The position numbers and the translations under genes are program-made. From NCBI GenBank assembly GCA_944739405.2, contig OX123193.2:14248519-14312518 (forward strand): 64,000 nt of DNA, written 5' to 3'. Under the pieces are notes generated by a model. The model was given only the letters and a program-made list of their open reading frames with translations, did not search any database and was not told where the DNA came from. Below, piece after piece: positions 19,638 through 31,409 of this stretch. The first letter of the stretch is position 1. Every line of letters starts with the position of its first letter. The DNA is from Euclidia mi. Taxonomy: Eukaryota > Arthropoda > Insecta > Lepidoptera > Erebidae.

Positions 19638-20584
19638 CGAAAGGGCCGGCAAGGAATCTACCTAAGACCGAATATCTCGCACTGAAGAACTTACAAGCTA
19701 GGCCTGAACTTACAGTACTCCGAGCAGATAAAGGAAATGCAACGGTAGTGATGGACACGTCCGAGTATAAACAAAAAATGGAACATCTTTTGTCGGATGA
19801 AAGTACCTACAAGTTGGTTAAGTCAGACCCTACAAACAAAATACTCAAGCAAACTTGTGATATTGTTAAGAAATACTCCAAAAAACTGAATATGGACGTG
19901 TAATACTTAATACCATCGTGTGTAAAACCTCCTCAAATGTATGGGCTACCAAAAATACACAAGAAAAACGCTCCTCTGCGCCCGATAGTTAGTCAGATAG
20001 GCGCACCAACTTACAGACTGGCTCAACACATGGCAAAGATTCTCTCACCGCTCAGAGGCAATACGAGAACACATGTGAAAAATTCCTACCATTTTGTCAG
20101 TGAAATCAAACACCTACATCTCTCTGACAAGGAAACTATGGTTAGTTTTGATATACAGTCATTATTCACATGCATACCAGTACATGACTGTGTAGAAATT
20201 ACTAGAAGGAAGCTGACAGAAAACAACATGCCTGAGGAATATGCAGAAATACTCAAACACTGCCTGACAACGGGCTATCTGTTATGGGACAAGAAATACT
20301 ACATACAAGTAGACGGTGTAGCAATGGGCTCTCCAGTATCGCCTGTTGTCGCTGACATCTTCATGGAGGACTTCGAGGCGCGAGCCCTGCAGACTGCCAC
20401 CATCACACCAAGGTTCTACAAGCGGTATGTAGATGACACTTTCACAATTTTACCAACAGATAGTGTTAATGCTTTCCTAAACCATCTTAATTCTATTAAT
20501 AACCAAATACAATTCACAATGGAATTAGAGTCAAACAAGTCTTTAGTTTTCTTAGATGTACTTGGCATAAAAACAACTCCTTAA
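19638..20584 (+). pseudogene. Penelope reverse transcriptase
   Basis: Reads L-R-A-D-K-G-N-A-T-V-V-M-D, then, past a TAA at 19901-19903, Y-G-L-P-K-I-H-K, P-L-R-P-I-V-S, S-F-D-I-Q-S-L-F-T, V-A-M-G-S-P-V-S-P and R-Y-V-D-D-T (YVDD at 20426-20437, catalytic Asp pair intact). This motif order is diagnostic of Penelope RT. The frame is lost near 20570 and resumes one base over with N-S-L-S-H-T-V-Y-R-K. Confidence 0.9.
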
Positions 20585-20859
20585 GCCATACTGTGTATAG
20601 GAAAAACACCCATACAGATAGGTACTTAAACGGTGAATCTCACCACCATCCTAAACAGTTAGCTACTGTAGGAATGTCTCTGTTTAAGAGAGCCCACGGG
20701 ATCTGTGACAAGAAACACCTGGACGCTGAGCTTCAACATGTCAGGTAAGTTCTGCAAGACAATAAGCTCCGACCGCCGCGCCACTGTCACAGATCCCAGA
20801 AGAAAGAAAAACCAGCCACAGTAGAAAGACAACCTGCTGTCCTCCCATACATCAAGGGT

Positions 20860-21231
20860 GTGACCGACAAAATTGGCTACATCTTGAAGCGAGCTTCTAT
20901 CAAAACTTACTACAAGCCGCCAACGAAGATCAGTCAATTATTACTATCTGTCAAGTGTCAGTTACCCTTGCAAGAGGCCGGTGTCTACAAAATTGACTGT
21001 GAATGTGGGCTCTCATACATTGGACAAACCAAGAGAAGCATAGGCATTCGACTCAAAGAACATATAGCTGACATAAAACATAAACGCTCAACAAAGTCTG
21101 CTGTGTGTGAACATGTGGAACAAGGACCCAACCACTACCTGCGATTTGATGAACCACAGATACTCGCAAAAGAACATCGTTTTCTTCCAAGGATGATACG
21201 AGAGGCTATTGAAATTAAAAAAACACCCTAA
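20860..21231 (+). pseudogene. Penelope GIY-YIG endonuclease domain
   Basis: G-V-Y-K-I-D-C-E-C-G-L-S-Y-I-G-Q-T-K-R-S gives the GVY..YIG core. R-L-K-E-H (conserved Arg and basic helix) and later H-R-F-L-P-R-M-I-R-E-A-I-E-I-K follow. This nuclease nicks target DNA for Penelope insertion. The frame ends at a frameshift just after E-I-K-K, where N-R-E-D-G-W continues in another frame. Confidence 0.88.
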
Positions 21232-21438
21232 TTTCAATAGGGAAGATGGTTGGAATGTTCCTCCAGCTTGGGACCCTGTCATAAGGCTCATGAAACCCAA
21301 GAAGGACAAAGTCACCAGAAGACCTAAGGACACTGTGAGCTCATTCTGCGTAAATAGTAACACCAGTAGTTGAAAAATGTTCGGGTACTTTGAGATAACT
21401 TATACATTCAAGAAAAAGACAAATATCACCTCAGTCTG

Positions 21439-21476
21439 CCGTGAACATGAATTCTGTAAAGAATTCGAAACGACGG
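21439..21476 (+). other. 38-nt stem-internal-loop motif at Penelope 3' end (copy 1)
   Basis: CCGT (21439-21442) can pair with ACGG (21473-21476). Inside, GAATTC (21449-21454) pairs with GAATTC (21461-21466) around loop TGTAAA. GAAACG (21467-21472) is left unpaired. The layout is the same as at 43950-43987. It resembles part of a hammerhead ribozyme (GAAA after stem II) but lacks CUGAUGA. Confidence 0.6.
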
Positions 21477-21499
21477 CTAGTAATAAATTAAAAATATAG

Positions 21500-22690
21500 T
21501 TTCTAGATCTTTAGTTTCAAATGTAATAACTTAGTGAAACCAATACAACGCGATAAAATCCGTAAACTGTAGTTAATTTCAAAGTACACATTTTGTGAAT
21601 TGGCTTATACTACAGCACATACAAATGGCGGCCTTATCGCTAATAGCGATCTCTCCCAGGCAACCTTTAGGTTAGGAAAAAAATATTTAACCATTTATAT
21701 TTCACTATACCAATATATAAAAGCTTTAAACGAAAGACGAAACAAAGAGGAAAAAAAATTGTATATTATGTAATTTAAAATTAAAAGCGAACGATTTTTC
21801 ATAAGGATGTTGATGAGAACGATACTTGACTTTGAAGAATCAAAGTTTAATAATACAGTATAGTTGAAACCTGCGTTATGCCTTTATCATCTGCAGTAAC
21901 AAATCATGATTATAAAACTTATAAATATTTTTCTGCTTCTGCTTTCTAGTCTACAATCGGATGTGGTAACAATAAAATAATTTATAATTATGAAATTAAT
22001 AATATTGAAGCATAATATAGGTACCCAAAACGAACTTACGCTAAATACAATCAATTAAGTTAATCTCAAGACAAGTCTATAAAATCAAAATAACGGAATC
22101 TAACACGAGCCTAAGTACAGTGTAAATTAAAACAGGAGGTTGGCTGTAAGTTTCCAATTTCCAGTCGTTGCCTCTAATTTCCGCAGCGAGCGACTGAGGT
22201 TCAAACCCGGAACTCGAATAACGGTAAATGCTTTAATTTGTTCTTGGCTAAGGAATTTTCTTTCGCAAAATTTCCCTTCACTTCCATACATCTTTAAAGA
22301 TTAAATTTTTCTGCGTGCATATTATTACGTCACTCAAGATGAGCATTAGAACATGTTCAAACAAGTTAATGAAAGTGAATTAAATTGATCGAAAAAATAA
22401 GGATATGAAGCTTAATAATTTTTCGTTACGAAACAACAAGTGGCAGATCACTTCTCCATCTAAGTAATGTTTATTCTTAAAACAACTTCTCCCACACGAG
22501 ATTGAATACCAGAGAAACGAGGAACTTCAGAGATAACAGACTGCGTCTATTAATTGAATATTTCACAAACATAGCCAGATAAATTGTACCTAGTTGACGT
22601 CGCAAATATCATTCAGCAATGCCTTTGGTGACCATCGAAGTTACCAGTTAGTAAGACAGGAGTAATAATCAGTAGTGAATAATTGCTCTA
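21500..22690. other. No gene; short LINE-type 3' fragment near 21620
   Basis: At 21624-21670 the text aatggcggccttatcgcta through ctctcccaggcaacc looks like a common lepidopteran retroelement 3' fragment (from memory of the pattern, not searched). The rest is AT-rich and featureless. Confidence 0.4.
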
Positions 22691-22880
22691 TAACCTTTTG
22701 CAGTCCACTGCTGCTGTACCACGCTGATCAGAAAGGCTTGGTATTGGGTTTGATGTCTAGTTTCCCATTTCTGCGCAAATATATTATTTCCTATGTGTGT
22801 AGTCCTTAGTTACCTTTTACGACACCCACGGCATGAAATAAGGTACTGACATTTTGTATTCGTAATCCACCACCTCAAGT
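22690..22880 (-). repeat. Old, diverged SINE-R-like copy
   Basis: Follows the order of SINE-R on the opposite strand (cagtccactgctg, accacgctg, ggtattgggtttg, ttacgacacccacgg, gtattcgtaatcc), with many substitutions and no visible target duplication. Confidence 0.6.
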
Positions 22881-23214
22881 ATGATTAGCGGGTTTAGTAT
22901 TGCCTGAATAATCGAACTAATGACACGACCAGCCACTCGTAACTTAATCATATAATTCAGACATTAAAATTCCTACGCAGTTGTTTATTATTCCTTTCAA
23001 GTAAGTATCCGGGAAAGTTTAAAAAATGACTACCAGGGCAAGGTAAAACAAACTTACATTATTTCCGCTCATGTCGCAAAACAACTATTCATCTCTATAA
23101 ACAAAGATACTGGTGCAGAATAATAATGAAGGCAGCTAAGGATGCACTCACTGGGCGTTAGTGTACTAGGCATTTATGATAATAAGAAGTAATATTTTAT
23201 TTTTTACTTGCGTG

Positions 23215-23425
23215 CTTATTACATGAATGGCGTAGCCGCTCCTCTTAGTTTTTGACACACACTTGTATGATCAACAAATTGTTGTTTCGAATTTGGGAGT
23301 GTGATTCTACTTTTTGGCCGCCCTCAAATTGAGCGTGCTCGCTCTTCGAGCTCTCTAGTAAAAAGTGAAGCGGGCGCACGCCAAACGCACGCCGAACGCA
23401 CACAGAGTGCACGCTCGTCATCTAC
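23215..23425. repeat. SINE-N fragment followed by a foldback element copy 3
   Basis: 23270-23300 (atcaacaaattgttgtttcg) matches the body of SINE-N. 23318-23425 resembles the GC-rich foldback elements (ccgccctcaaattgagcgtg; gaagcgggcgcacgcc) with decayed ends. Confidence 0.5.
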
Positions 23426-24605
23426 GGAATTCAATATTCGATCTATAGATAGATCAGTAGAGTTTAGATTCGTTTTTGACATAAGCTCCATACAAGATAT
23501 GTCAAACACGAATTTCGAATCTCAAAATCCATGTATGGATCGAATATTGAAAATGGCCGAAGGCCGTTCGTTCGTTTGTTCGTTGATTGAATGTTTGTGA
23601 AGGCGTGTGTAAGTACACCTGGCCGGTTTTATATTTTTTTGTGGCCAACAAGCTGCAGCCTTTTTGTAACTAATGGGCAAGTAAGCATTTCAAGTAAGCG
23701 GTAGGTTTTGGTAGGCATTATCAACTAAATGGAATAGGAGAGGTTCTTAAAAAGCCATTCTCTTCCTCTATGCATTTAGAAACCTATCATTATGTTTTTG
23801 TACCTGATATAAATTAATATTTAGTAGATGGCGCTCCGCTAAAAAGCTTTCAAATATTTTTTAAACATGGTAACCGCAATTCAGTATTCACAAACTCATT
23901 TGTGAAAACAAATAGTTTATTTGCCAGCATTTCGTGAACGCACAGACCCGAAACTGAATTATTAATCTTATTTAAACACTACATAAAATATTACGCGAAG
24001 TTTATGGAAATTCATTTGAATACATTACACATAACATTAAATCAGAAATCAGAGTTACATCAACGAGGTAATTAATGAAAAGGCACGGTTAAGTTCAACA
24101 ACTAAAACCTCACTTCAAATAAAACTGAATTAAGTTTAACGAAGCTGCGGCAATTGTATGGTCAGGTATATTTGAATAAAACTTTTTCGTTGGACAAGGT
24201 ACGACCGTGTTGAATAATCAAACTATAAACATGATGCTTCTTATGACAAATTATTTGTCAAATTATTAGTTTATATCAGGTGAGGTGATTATACACGCGG
24301 AATGGCTAAAATCACAAGTTGTGTACGCCATTGTGGCTGTCACTTGATTTGTCAATCAAATATTGTTTGTTCGTGTCTATATTGCGATCGAGGTAGTTCT
24401 GTTTTATGCATGCATTAGCCATAAACACAACCACGCCACTTCCAGCCCCATGTGTAGTACTCCAACTCTACTTCGTTACTGTCTTAAAGCAACTGTTCTT
24501 TTCATTCAATTATTACAATAAACACTAGCTTCCATTATGTTGTAGCCACAAAATATAAGACAAGAAGCGTGAAGAAAATCATAATTCTAAGATTTATAAG
24601 AAAAG
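23426..24605. other. No gene seen
   Basis: AT-rich. A quasi-palindrome around 23430-23545 (attcaatattcgatctatag against gatcgaatattga) lies just right of the foldback fragment. No coding signal. Confidence 0.45.
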
Positions 24606-24611
24606 GAAAAT

Positions 24612-24870
24612 GACGACCGGTTGGCGAAGCGGGAGTGTAAGCGACTGCTACGCCGAAGGTCGCGGGTTCGATTCCCGCTCAAGTCAAACATTTGTGTGCA
24701 TGAACATGGATATTTGTCTTGGTCTGGGTGTTTCTATGTATAATATGTATGTATTTACAAAAAGAAAAGGATATATGTATGTTTATCCATTATCTAGTAC
24801 CCATAGTACAAGCTCTGCTTAGTTTGGGACTAGATGGTGTTGTGTGAATGTGGTAGAATATTATTATTAT
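24612..24870 (+). mobile_element. tRNA-derived SINE-A, full-length copy
   Basis: The tRNA-like head gacgaccggttggcg through B-box ggttcgattcc is followed by a tRNA-unrelated body with tagtacccatagtacaagc and an att-repeat tail. It matches 58954-59210 over its length. It is not a functional tRNA gene: the body and tail are joined to it and it recurs three times. Confidence 0.87.
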
Positions 24871-25734
24871 ATTTATAATACGCCTTAAATCTCAAGAAAT
24901 ATATGATTTACAAAGAAAATATAACAAAGGTAATTAGTAGCATTGACATTAAACTATTGTTGCTATGAGTGTTGGACAGACATAAACTTTCTTACTGCCA
25001 CGTTTTATATCTATGTCATAACAGCACCATCAAACGACAAGACAAACAAGAAACAGAGCACACCGCAACCAATTACCACAGATATTTCAAAGTAGAATGG
25101 ATAACGAATCCATTCCATTATCAAAAGCTTGGTGGTAATGGAGCGTCAAAGACAAGAGCGACATAATTGGATGAGTAATTCAGTGTGGAACGACGCCGCG
25201 CACTGTGCGGTAAACGTGGGATTATTTCAGTGAAGTACAAGTCGATGGGTACCGCGTTTGAGTAAGTCATTCCATTAACTTTTGACTCAATTTCCATTAG
25301 GTTGACTCCAATTTGCCACTTGGCTTGCCATTTAATGGACTTGGAAAGTTCTAAATGCAAAATGAAAACAAGCGATGAACTGGCGTGATTGACCTAAATT
25401 AAATGGTAACATAATTTTTCGATGTCTGCAGTGAAAAATCAAGTTACGTACCATATTTCGGTTGCCCAGAACGGAAATCCAATTTGCTCCTAGGAACCAT
25501 TCATTACGGCAGCGAAATAAGATTGTGCTGAATGTGGTTGAAATATTATATATAGAGTTTGTTGTCGTTACTTTTTTATGTTCCTTAGAGATATCATTAC
25601 GTTGCATGATTTCTTCCTTTTCCTTTGCGATCCAATTCGAAAAACAATTACATCGTATAACATTAGCCCCCATTTAGGAAAATCGTTTTTTTTTACTTTA
25701 TTTATTTTTGTTACTAATTTAATAACTTTATAAA
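24871..25734. other. No gene seen
   Basis: Some GC-richer DNA at 25160-25300, but the open frames here overlap on both strands, are short, and contain no recognised motif. Confidence 0.45.
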
Positions 25735-25773
25735 CACGGAAGCGTATAATGGTGGACATTATACGCTTCCGTG
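25735..25773. repeat. Perfect 17-bp hairpin
   Basis: 25735-25751 and 25757-25773 are exact reverse complements around loop gtgga. Confidence 0.9.
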
Positions 25774-25829
25774 GCATGCTCTCCCAGTCTACGTTAGAGT
25801 GGTGAAGAGATTAACAGTAAGTTTAACCT

Positions 25830-26175
25830 AGAAGTGAGTGAAGGGGGACCGTTGTAGCATAAACATAATAAATATAAACATAGTTTAAAAATACTTACAT
25901 TTGATAATACAAGAACATATTAATAATTAAGTATACAAAATAAATAGTTATTATAAACTAATGATACATATCTAAATATAATAATATTAAATATATACAT
26001 ACACTAAATACCAAAACATATTATTAAGATACTTCTGCCAACTTATCCAACAACAGCTGTTTCACACTTGATTTACAGCGATTCTTTATAGTAGCCATCC
26101 TGATTTCTAGAGGAAGAACATTCCAAAGAAGGACTGCTTTAACTTTACATGTTTGAATTGATTAAAAGGTTTGCT
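25830..26175 (-). mobile_element. LINE 3' end, CR1/L2/Jockey-like, degenerate
   Basis: On the - strand, near 26160 down to 26025, the frame reads L-L-W-N-V-L-P-L-E-I-R-M-A-T-I, followed by a short basic tail and a stop. This is the same C-terminal L-W-N-x-L-P pattern as the element at 4.0 kb, but a different family. Confidence 0.6.
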
Positions 26176-26630
26176 AAAGCTACGTAATAGAGTTTGGCAG
26201 AAAATTACTGTGACCATTTCATAGGACTAATTCAATTGCAAAAAATATGCACTGTGATCCAAAGCGTTTGAAATATTCGTCCATGAACATTTATTTGGCT
26301 GGAAGTACCAGAATATTATTTACTTAATAATAATACAGTATTATTATCTATCACGCTACCGAATATTACACTTCGTTACCCCAAATAATATTTGCATTAT
26401 AATCAAACATCAAACTTGAATCGGCTAAGTTTATTTAAAACAATAGCTGGATAACGACCAGTTAAAATTTTATGTTCTATAACATCAAACATTAATGGCC
26501 ATGAAAGAAAGGAAATTACTAACTATTGATACAAAGGCACGTCATATAAATATTGATATTATTCTAAAAGGGTTCAAAAGGCTTCCTAATAAAGGACAAA
26601 CAACATTGTATAAAATGATATTGTAAGGCA
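26176..26630. other. No gene seen
   Basis: AT-rich, no recognisable repeat or coding sequence. Confidence 0.4.
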
Positions 26631-26632
26631 GT

Positions 26633-27009
26633 CATCATCATCCTCTTAGCGTTATTCCAGTTTCAATCTGGGGTCCGCTGACTAATCTAACCGGATTTGG
26701 CTGAAAATTAGCTTTTCCACAGAGTGCCTGCCTGTCTGACCTCCGCAACCCGAAGGGATAGCGATATTGCATGGTTTAGAATAGTCAGTTTATATTAGAA
26801 GGTACTGACGCCCTTAATGACTGTCACAGATCTTCATGACAACCGGGAACGACGGCTTAACGTGCTCTCCAAGGCACGGGACAAGCGATAATTAACAATT
26901 CAATACGCACACAACTCCGAAAAGTCATTGGTGCGCGCCGCCGTGGATTCGAACCCGATACCCTTTACATGGCAGTCTGTTGGTATCTCCACTCGGCTAT
27001 CGCTGCCTT
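26633..27009 (-). mobile_element. tRNA-derived SINE-G, copy 1
   Basis: On the - strand it begins ggcagcgatagccgagtgg (tRNA Leu/Ser-like head), has B-box gggttcgaatcc, and ends in a gat repeat. It is clearly homologous to 52878-53252 and to the split copy at 43321-44265. No clean target duplication found here. Confidence 0.82.
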
Positions 27010-29075
27010 ATATCTCCTTCGTAGTTGAAAGTTTATTAGGTGCTCGATTTTGGTAAATAATAATTTTGCCTGATTTTGGTTTGTCGTAAACTAAATTCAA
27101 GTAACAAGTTCTTTGCAATCTTCAGACGCTCACTTGTGTTTCGGTGTAAACATTTTTTTAGTTTTATCCACCACTCGTTGAGTTCATAGCTTATTGACTA
27201 TATAGTCAATCAGTAGTTGTAGCGCTGTTTTATATAATAAAAAACAGAAGTGATAAATTGAAAATAATTGCACAACGTTCTTAGGTATCACAAAATGCAA
27301 CAGAAGGTAACATTTACGTAGGAATATAAAAGAAAACACACTATTAAATTTTAAATATACATCTCCTGTAACACCGTCGATTTTAAAGTAAAGCAAACAC
27401 GTTAATTGTTCACATGATTTGTTTGGTATACTTATGATGATACGTTAAACTCACAAATTATTTCTGAATTAATTTAAACATATTACTCATCGTATGAAAT
27501 GATATATGATACGAAATTTTAATTGAGGAAATAATATATTTGCACATTCGTCCCCTCTTAAGCCTATGTTACTAACAAAAATTAAATAGATGGAACTTGT
27601 TTTCTGAGTAATAAACGAATTTGAATTATTTGAATTTAACGTCGGATAAGAGCATCAAAGCGGAATAGTTCTTTGAAAGGATAAAGCGAAAGTAATATGT
27701 TATTTTACACTTCGATAATGTCACAGATACGGAGACAAGCCAACAGAATCGAAACGAGGGACGTCATGTGAAGGCGACGATTTTGTAGAGTATTGCGCTT
27801 TTGCATACGTACACACACAGATCATTATATAAGATGAATAAAGGTTTAGTCTTTCTTGAGCCCTCGACCTCTAAATAAATAAATATGAACGTTATACCAT
27901 AATCGATTACAATTTCAATAGTCATTTAAAAGTGAATTTGACTTTGAAATAGTTATCTACACATTATCTGTAATTGTCGAGGAACCTAAATAAATAAATA
28001 AATCATACTAGATATCCATACCTTACTTTTTGCGAATATATAAATTCATTATTATTAATAAGAAAAACCTTAGAATCGTTGGCAAGAGAGAGTGTGGGAG
28101 TGGGAGGTATTTATGCCTTGAATATCTCAGTTATCGCGAGTAGGAAAGATCATAGAGTTTCCATTGTTACTTTTATAACTAAAGAGTTGTAGATCTATTT
28201 AATTACATTAAATGAGCTTCATCAATCTCACTCGCTAAGCTACCTTCCCTACCTTTATTGCCACTGAGCCGAAATACATGATAAGGACATTGAATAATAG
28301 TGTTAAATTTTCAATCATCTATAAGATTCGCTTGTAAGTGAAGCTTGCTTTTTTTTTAGAATTATTAAATTTTACTTACAGAGAAGAAATTCTATTACGA
28401 AAATATCCGTTTATTCGCCCAAATTTGACCGGCTTTTATCGATAGAGATTGCTAAAAGGCTCAGAGTTCAATATATCCTTAACCATGACCTTTGTTATTC
28501 GAAACGTTCTGGAATAATAAACACCTTTATTACCTTAGTTATCTTAAGACCTATCAAACCAACTTTTTGTCATGAAATTGATGTAATTTCGATTAAATAT
28601 CTTTAAAAATTCACATGCAAACGTTCAATGCCAGAACCAATATATTTAAAGTGTGCATTAGTACAACTGTCATCAAAGTAAGAGGCGATATATAGTTCAC
28701 AGAGATACATATATACGTAGTTTACAACTCACAGATGTCTAACAACTTGACTGGGCGCTGTTGTAACCTCTTTGAGTATCAACTCACCGGTTCACCGAAT
28801 CGTTATAGATCGCCTTGAAATATTGAACCCGTTTTCGTTGAGTTTCTATTACAAAAAAACTTAGTGCAGTGAACTGGGGTTAAGTGATATATGAGGATTG
28901 CGTTTAGATAGTATTTTAGAATGGAAAACAATTGGGTTTGCTCAACTTGTATTGCTGCTGCCGTATGCGGATAGGTTCGAAATCATGAGTATAGCGACGA
29001 CATGACGCGGCGACATTACGCGGCGACACGTCGCTGGTAAGTGCATTCTGTGGTCGACTATACTGTTAACTCGTA
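27010..29075. other. No gene seen
   Basis: Two kilobases of AT-rich DNA. Open frames are short and without motifs. A few small repeats of gcggcgaca occur near 28997-29035. Confidence 0.45.
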
Positions 29076-29159
29076 TTTTGGAGGAAGTTTATAGTAAATA
29101 CAAAGACCATAAAAACCGATATAAGTGGGCAAGATTTATTATCCTTGGTGTAGGAATGA

Positions 29160-29660
29160 GCATCTGTCTTCGTTGTAACGGAACAGTAACTACTTACCTT
29201 TTAAATAAAAGATTAGAGTCCGAGAGCCGGCTGTATAAAAGTCCTATGGATCAGATACATAAATCATTTTTGTGGTAAGAACAATAAAGCCATAGGTCTA
29301 GAGGTCGACACCCCTGAAGTTGCTTGATTTTGCCCGCATGAAAAATTATGACGTCACTTCCAATTTTTATTTTAGGTGTGATTGTAATTTATGAAATACA
29401 TCAAGAAAATGTATATGTCAAACGTAAGTTTTTAATAAGTAGTGTAGAAATGTCAAGGGTCGACAAGCTCTATTTATTCGCTACCCTGAGTCGACCACCA
29501 TTAAAATATATACTTTTTTATTTATCTTAAGCCATCGAATACAAGATTTTTTTCACGATTTTCTGAAACTATAACCTCTCAAATGACTGAAAAAAATTGG
29601 CCGACACCTTTTATTTGCTCGGATCTGACTGCTGACTTAGTTTGAAGAACTAAAGAGTTT
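29160..29660 (+). repeat. Dispersed repeat family X, uninterrupted copy
   Basis: Matches, in reverse, the two halves at 38940-39353 and 41233-41395. Shared blocks include agccataggtctagagg, tcgacaagctctatttattc and cagatacataaatcattttt. It has a tataaaagtcc motif near 29233. Class unknown; no coding sequence recognised. Confidence 0.72.
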
Positions 29661-30301
29661 ATTCTTATACATTTATCTCTATATGTTTAATTATTTAAGT
29701 ATCTGTATATATATAAAATTAATATATAAGTGAATATATCGCACACCTAGCGGTATAATGACACATCTACTTTTTTCTTACTTTACAGAAATGAGGGTCA
29801 AAGATTTTACAAATGTTTGAAACGAAGTTATGACTTCACTTTACGTTATATAATGAATTTTATGGTTTTAGCAACTAGTATAGACCTTAATAGATACTTA
29901 GGGATAAAAAATCCACTTCAGGTTTCCAGGAGTTGCTTCATAACAGTCAAAAAAGAAGAAGAGCCATGCAATTGTGCCGTTATACTTTTAACAACTTCCA
30001 AAAATGTCATATATGGGCATATCCACAAGCCATAATTAAACAGAATGTGAAAACCAAGAAATAAAGACATTTGCATAATAGAAAACAGTTTTTATTTGAA
30101 ATCAACATACCTACATAGGCTGCACTAAAAGTATCGGGAATGGAATATTTCCACTGTTCCTGTCATATTAAAATCTTTTTAATTGAAAACTCCTTGGTTT
30201 TAAAAACACATTTTTCAAAAATCGAATACCATTTATTTATTTTAAAAAAGATTCTCGGTCCTGTCACAAGGTTTTGTCAAACTTCTTTAGTCGTTGAGAA
30301 A

Positions 30302-31346
30302 ATGGAATTGACTCGAGAAAATTCAAGAGCGATGATTTATTATTACTTTCGAAGTGGTTTAACACAAAAACAGTTGTTGACCTGATGATTTCATTTGGTG
30401 ATGAAGCCCCATCCAAAACCACTATTTATCGCTGGTTTGCTGAATTTCAACGTGGACGTGTCAAGCTTAGTGATGATCCCCGTCAAGGTCGTCCAAAAAC
30501 TACAGTCACCCAAGAAAACGTTGATGCTGCGTGTAAACTGATTGAGGAAGATCGACATGTGACATACCACGAAATTCAGGCAACTTTAGACATTGGCATG
30601 AGTCAAATAAAAATAATCTTGCATGAACAATTAGGAGTTGTTTTCCCGATGGCATAGCCGATGGATACCGCATTCGCTCTGTGAAGAGCAAAAAGCGGCT
30701 CGCGTTACTTGGTGCGTCAGAACTCTCGAAAGATTCCACGCAGGATCCTCAAATGCTGTATACAACATAGTATCAGGTGACGAAACCTGGATGTACGCGT
30801 ACGAAGCCGAAACAAAAAACCAGTCACGAGTTTGGGTGTTCGAAAGTGTTGCAAAAAAAATAGTGGCCACGTTTGTCTCCAAAACCGGCCATGTTACGAC
30901 TATTCCTCTTGAGGGACAAAGAACGGTTAATGCACAATGGTATGCTAGCATTTGTTTGCCACAGGTCGTTTCTGAACTCCGTAAAGAGAACTGCAACCGC
31001 CGTATCATCCTCCATCACGACAATGCGAGTTCTCACACCGCGCACAGAACAAAACAGTTTTTAGAGCAAGAAAACATAGAATTATTAGACCATCCGCCGT
31101 ACAGCCTCGACCTAAGCCCTCATGATTTCTATACTTTCCCTAAAATAAAGAATAAATTGCGTGGACAGAGATTTTCATCACCTGAAGAAGCTGTGGACGC
31201 CTACAAAACGGCCATTTTGGATTGAAGCAACCATTTCATTCGGAAGTGGGGGTCCCACTTCCGAATGGAATGGTTGCTTCAATGATTGGCTCCATCGTAT
31301 GGAAAAATGTGTCAAATTTCGCGGAGAATACTTCGAAAAGCAATAA
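30302..31346 (+). pseudogene. mariner transposase (frameshifted)
   Basis: Starts M-E-L-T-R-E-N-S-R-A. After a frameshift near 30372 it continues D-E-A-P-S-K-T-T-I-Y-R-W-F (DNA-binding helix-turn-helix). Later come G-D-E-T-W-M, H-H-D-N-A-S-S-H-T-A and D-L-S-P-H-D-F. Thirty-four residues separate the second and third catalytic Asp, so this is a DD34D enzyme. A second break lies near 30645 and a third at the inverted duplication 31221-31283. The last frame ends W-N-G-C-F-N-D-W and stops at 31346. All three catalytic Asp are kept but the frame is dead. Confidence 0.9.
31221..31283. repeat. 30-bp inverted duplication inside mariner coding sequence
   Basis: 31221-31250 is the reverse complement of 31254-31283 with one mismatch and a 3-nt loop (ggt). 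The right arm codes for the conserved transposase end (E-W-N-G-C-F-N), so the left arm is the added inverted copy. Confidence 0.92.
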
Positions 31347-31409
31347 ATACATTTTTAAATAGTAATTTTGTGTCACGTCCTTGATTCCCGAAATTTTCAG
31401 AGTTTTTTA

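Larger units (their letters stand above)
18600..21500 (+). mobile_element. Penelope-like retroelement, broken, with nested SINE
   Basis: Coding order is N-terminal region, RT, GIY-YIG endonuclease, as in Penelope elements. Breaks are the SINE insertion at 19412-19637, an in-frame TAA at 19901-19903, a frameshift near 20570 and further stops around 20750. It starts with a strong inverted repeat (18641-18720). Near its 3' end it has a 38-nt structured motif (21439-21476) shared with the second Penelope copy at 43.9 kb. Confidence 0.88.
30118..31407 (+). mobile_element. mariner transposon, complete length, inactive
   Basis: 1290 bp bounded by TA at 30116-30117 and 31408-31409. The inverted ends share tcgggaat at the same distance (17 bases) from each TA, with partial matches further out. 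Size, TA target and DD34D transposase all indicate mariner. Confidence 0.9.

Noticed and set aside
21439..21476. Canonical hammerhead ribozyme
   Set aside because: GAAA and a stem are present, but CUGAUGA and the third stem are not. Kept only as a hammerhead-like motif.
26633..26700. Possible link between the SINE-G tail and the RTE tail (both gat repeats)
   Set aside because: Only the simple repeat is shared. The preceding bases (aaactgggat..gctaagagg) do not resemble the RTE end.
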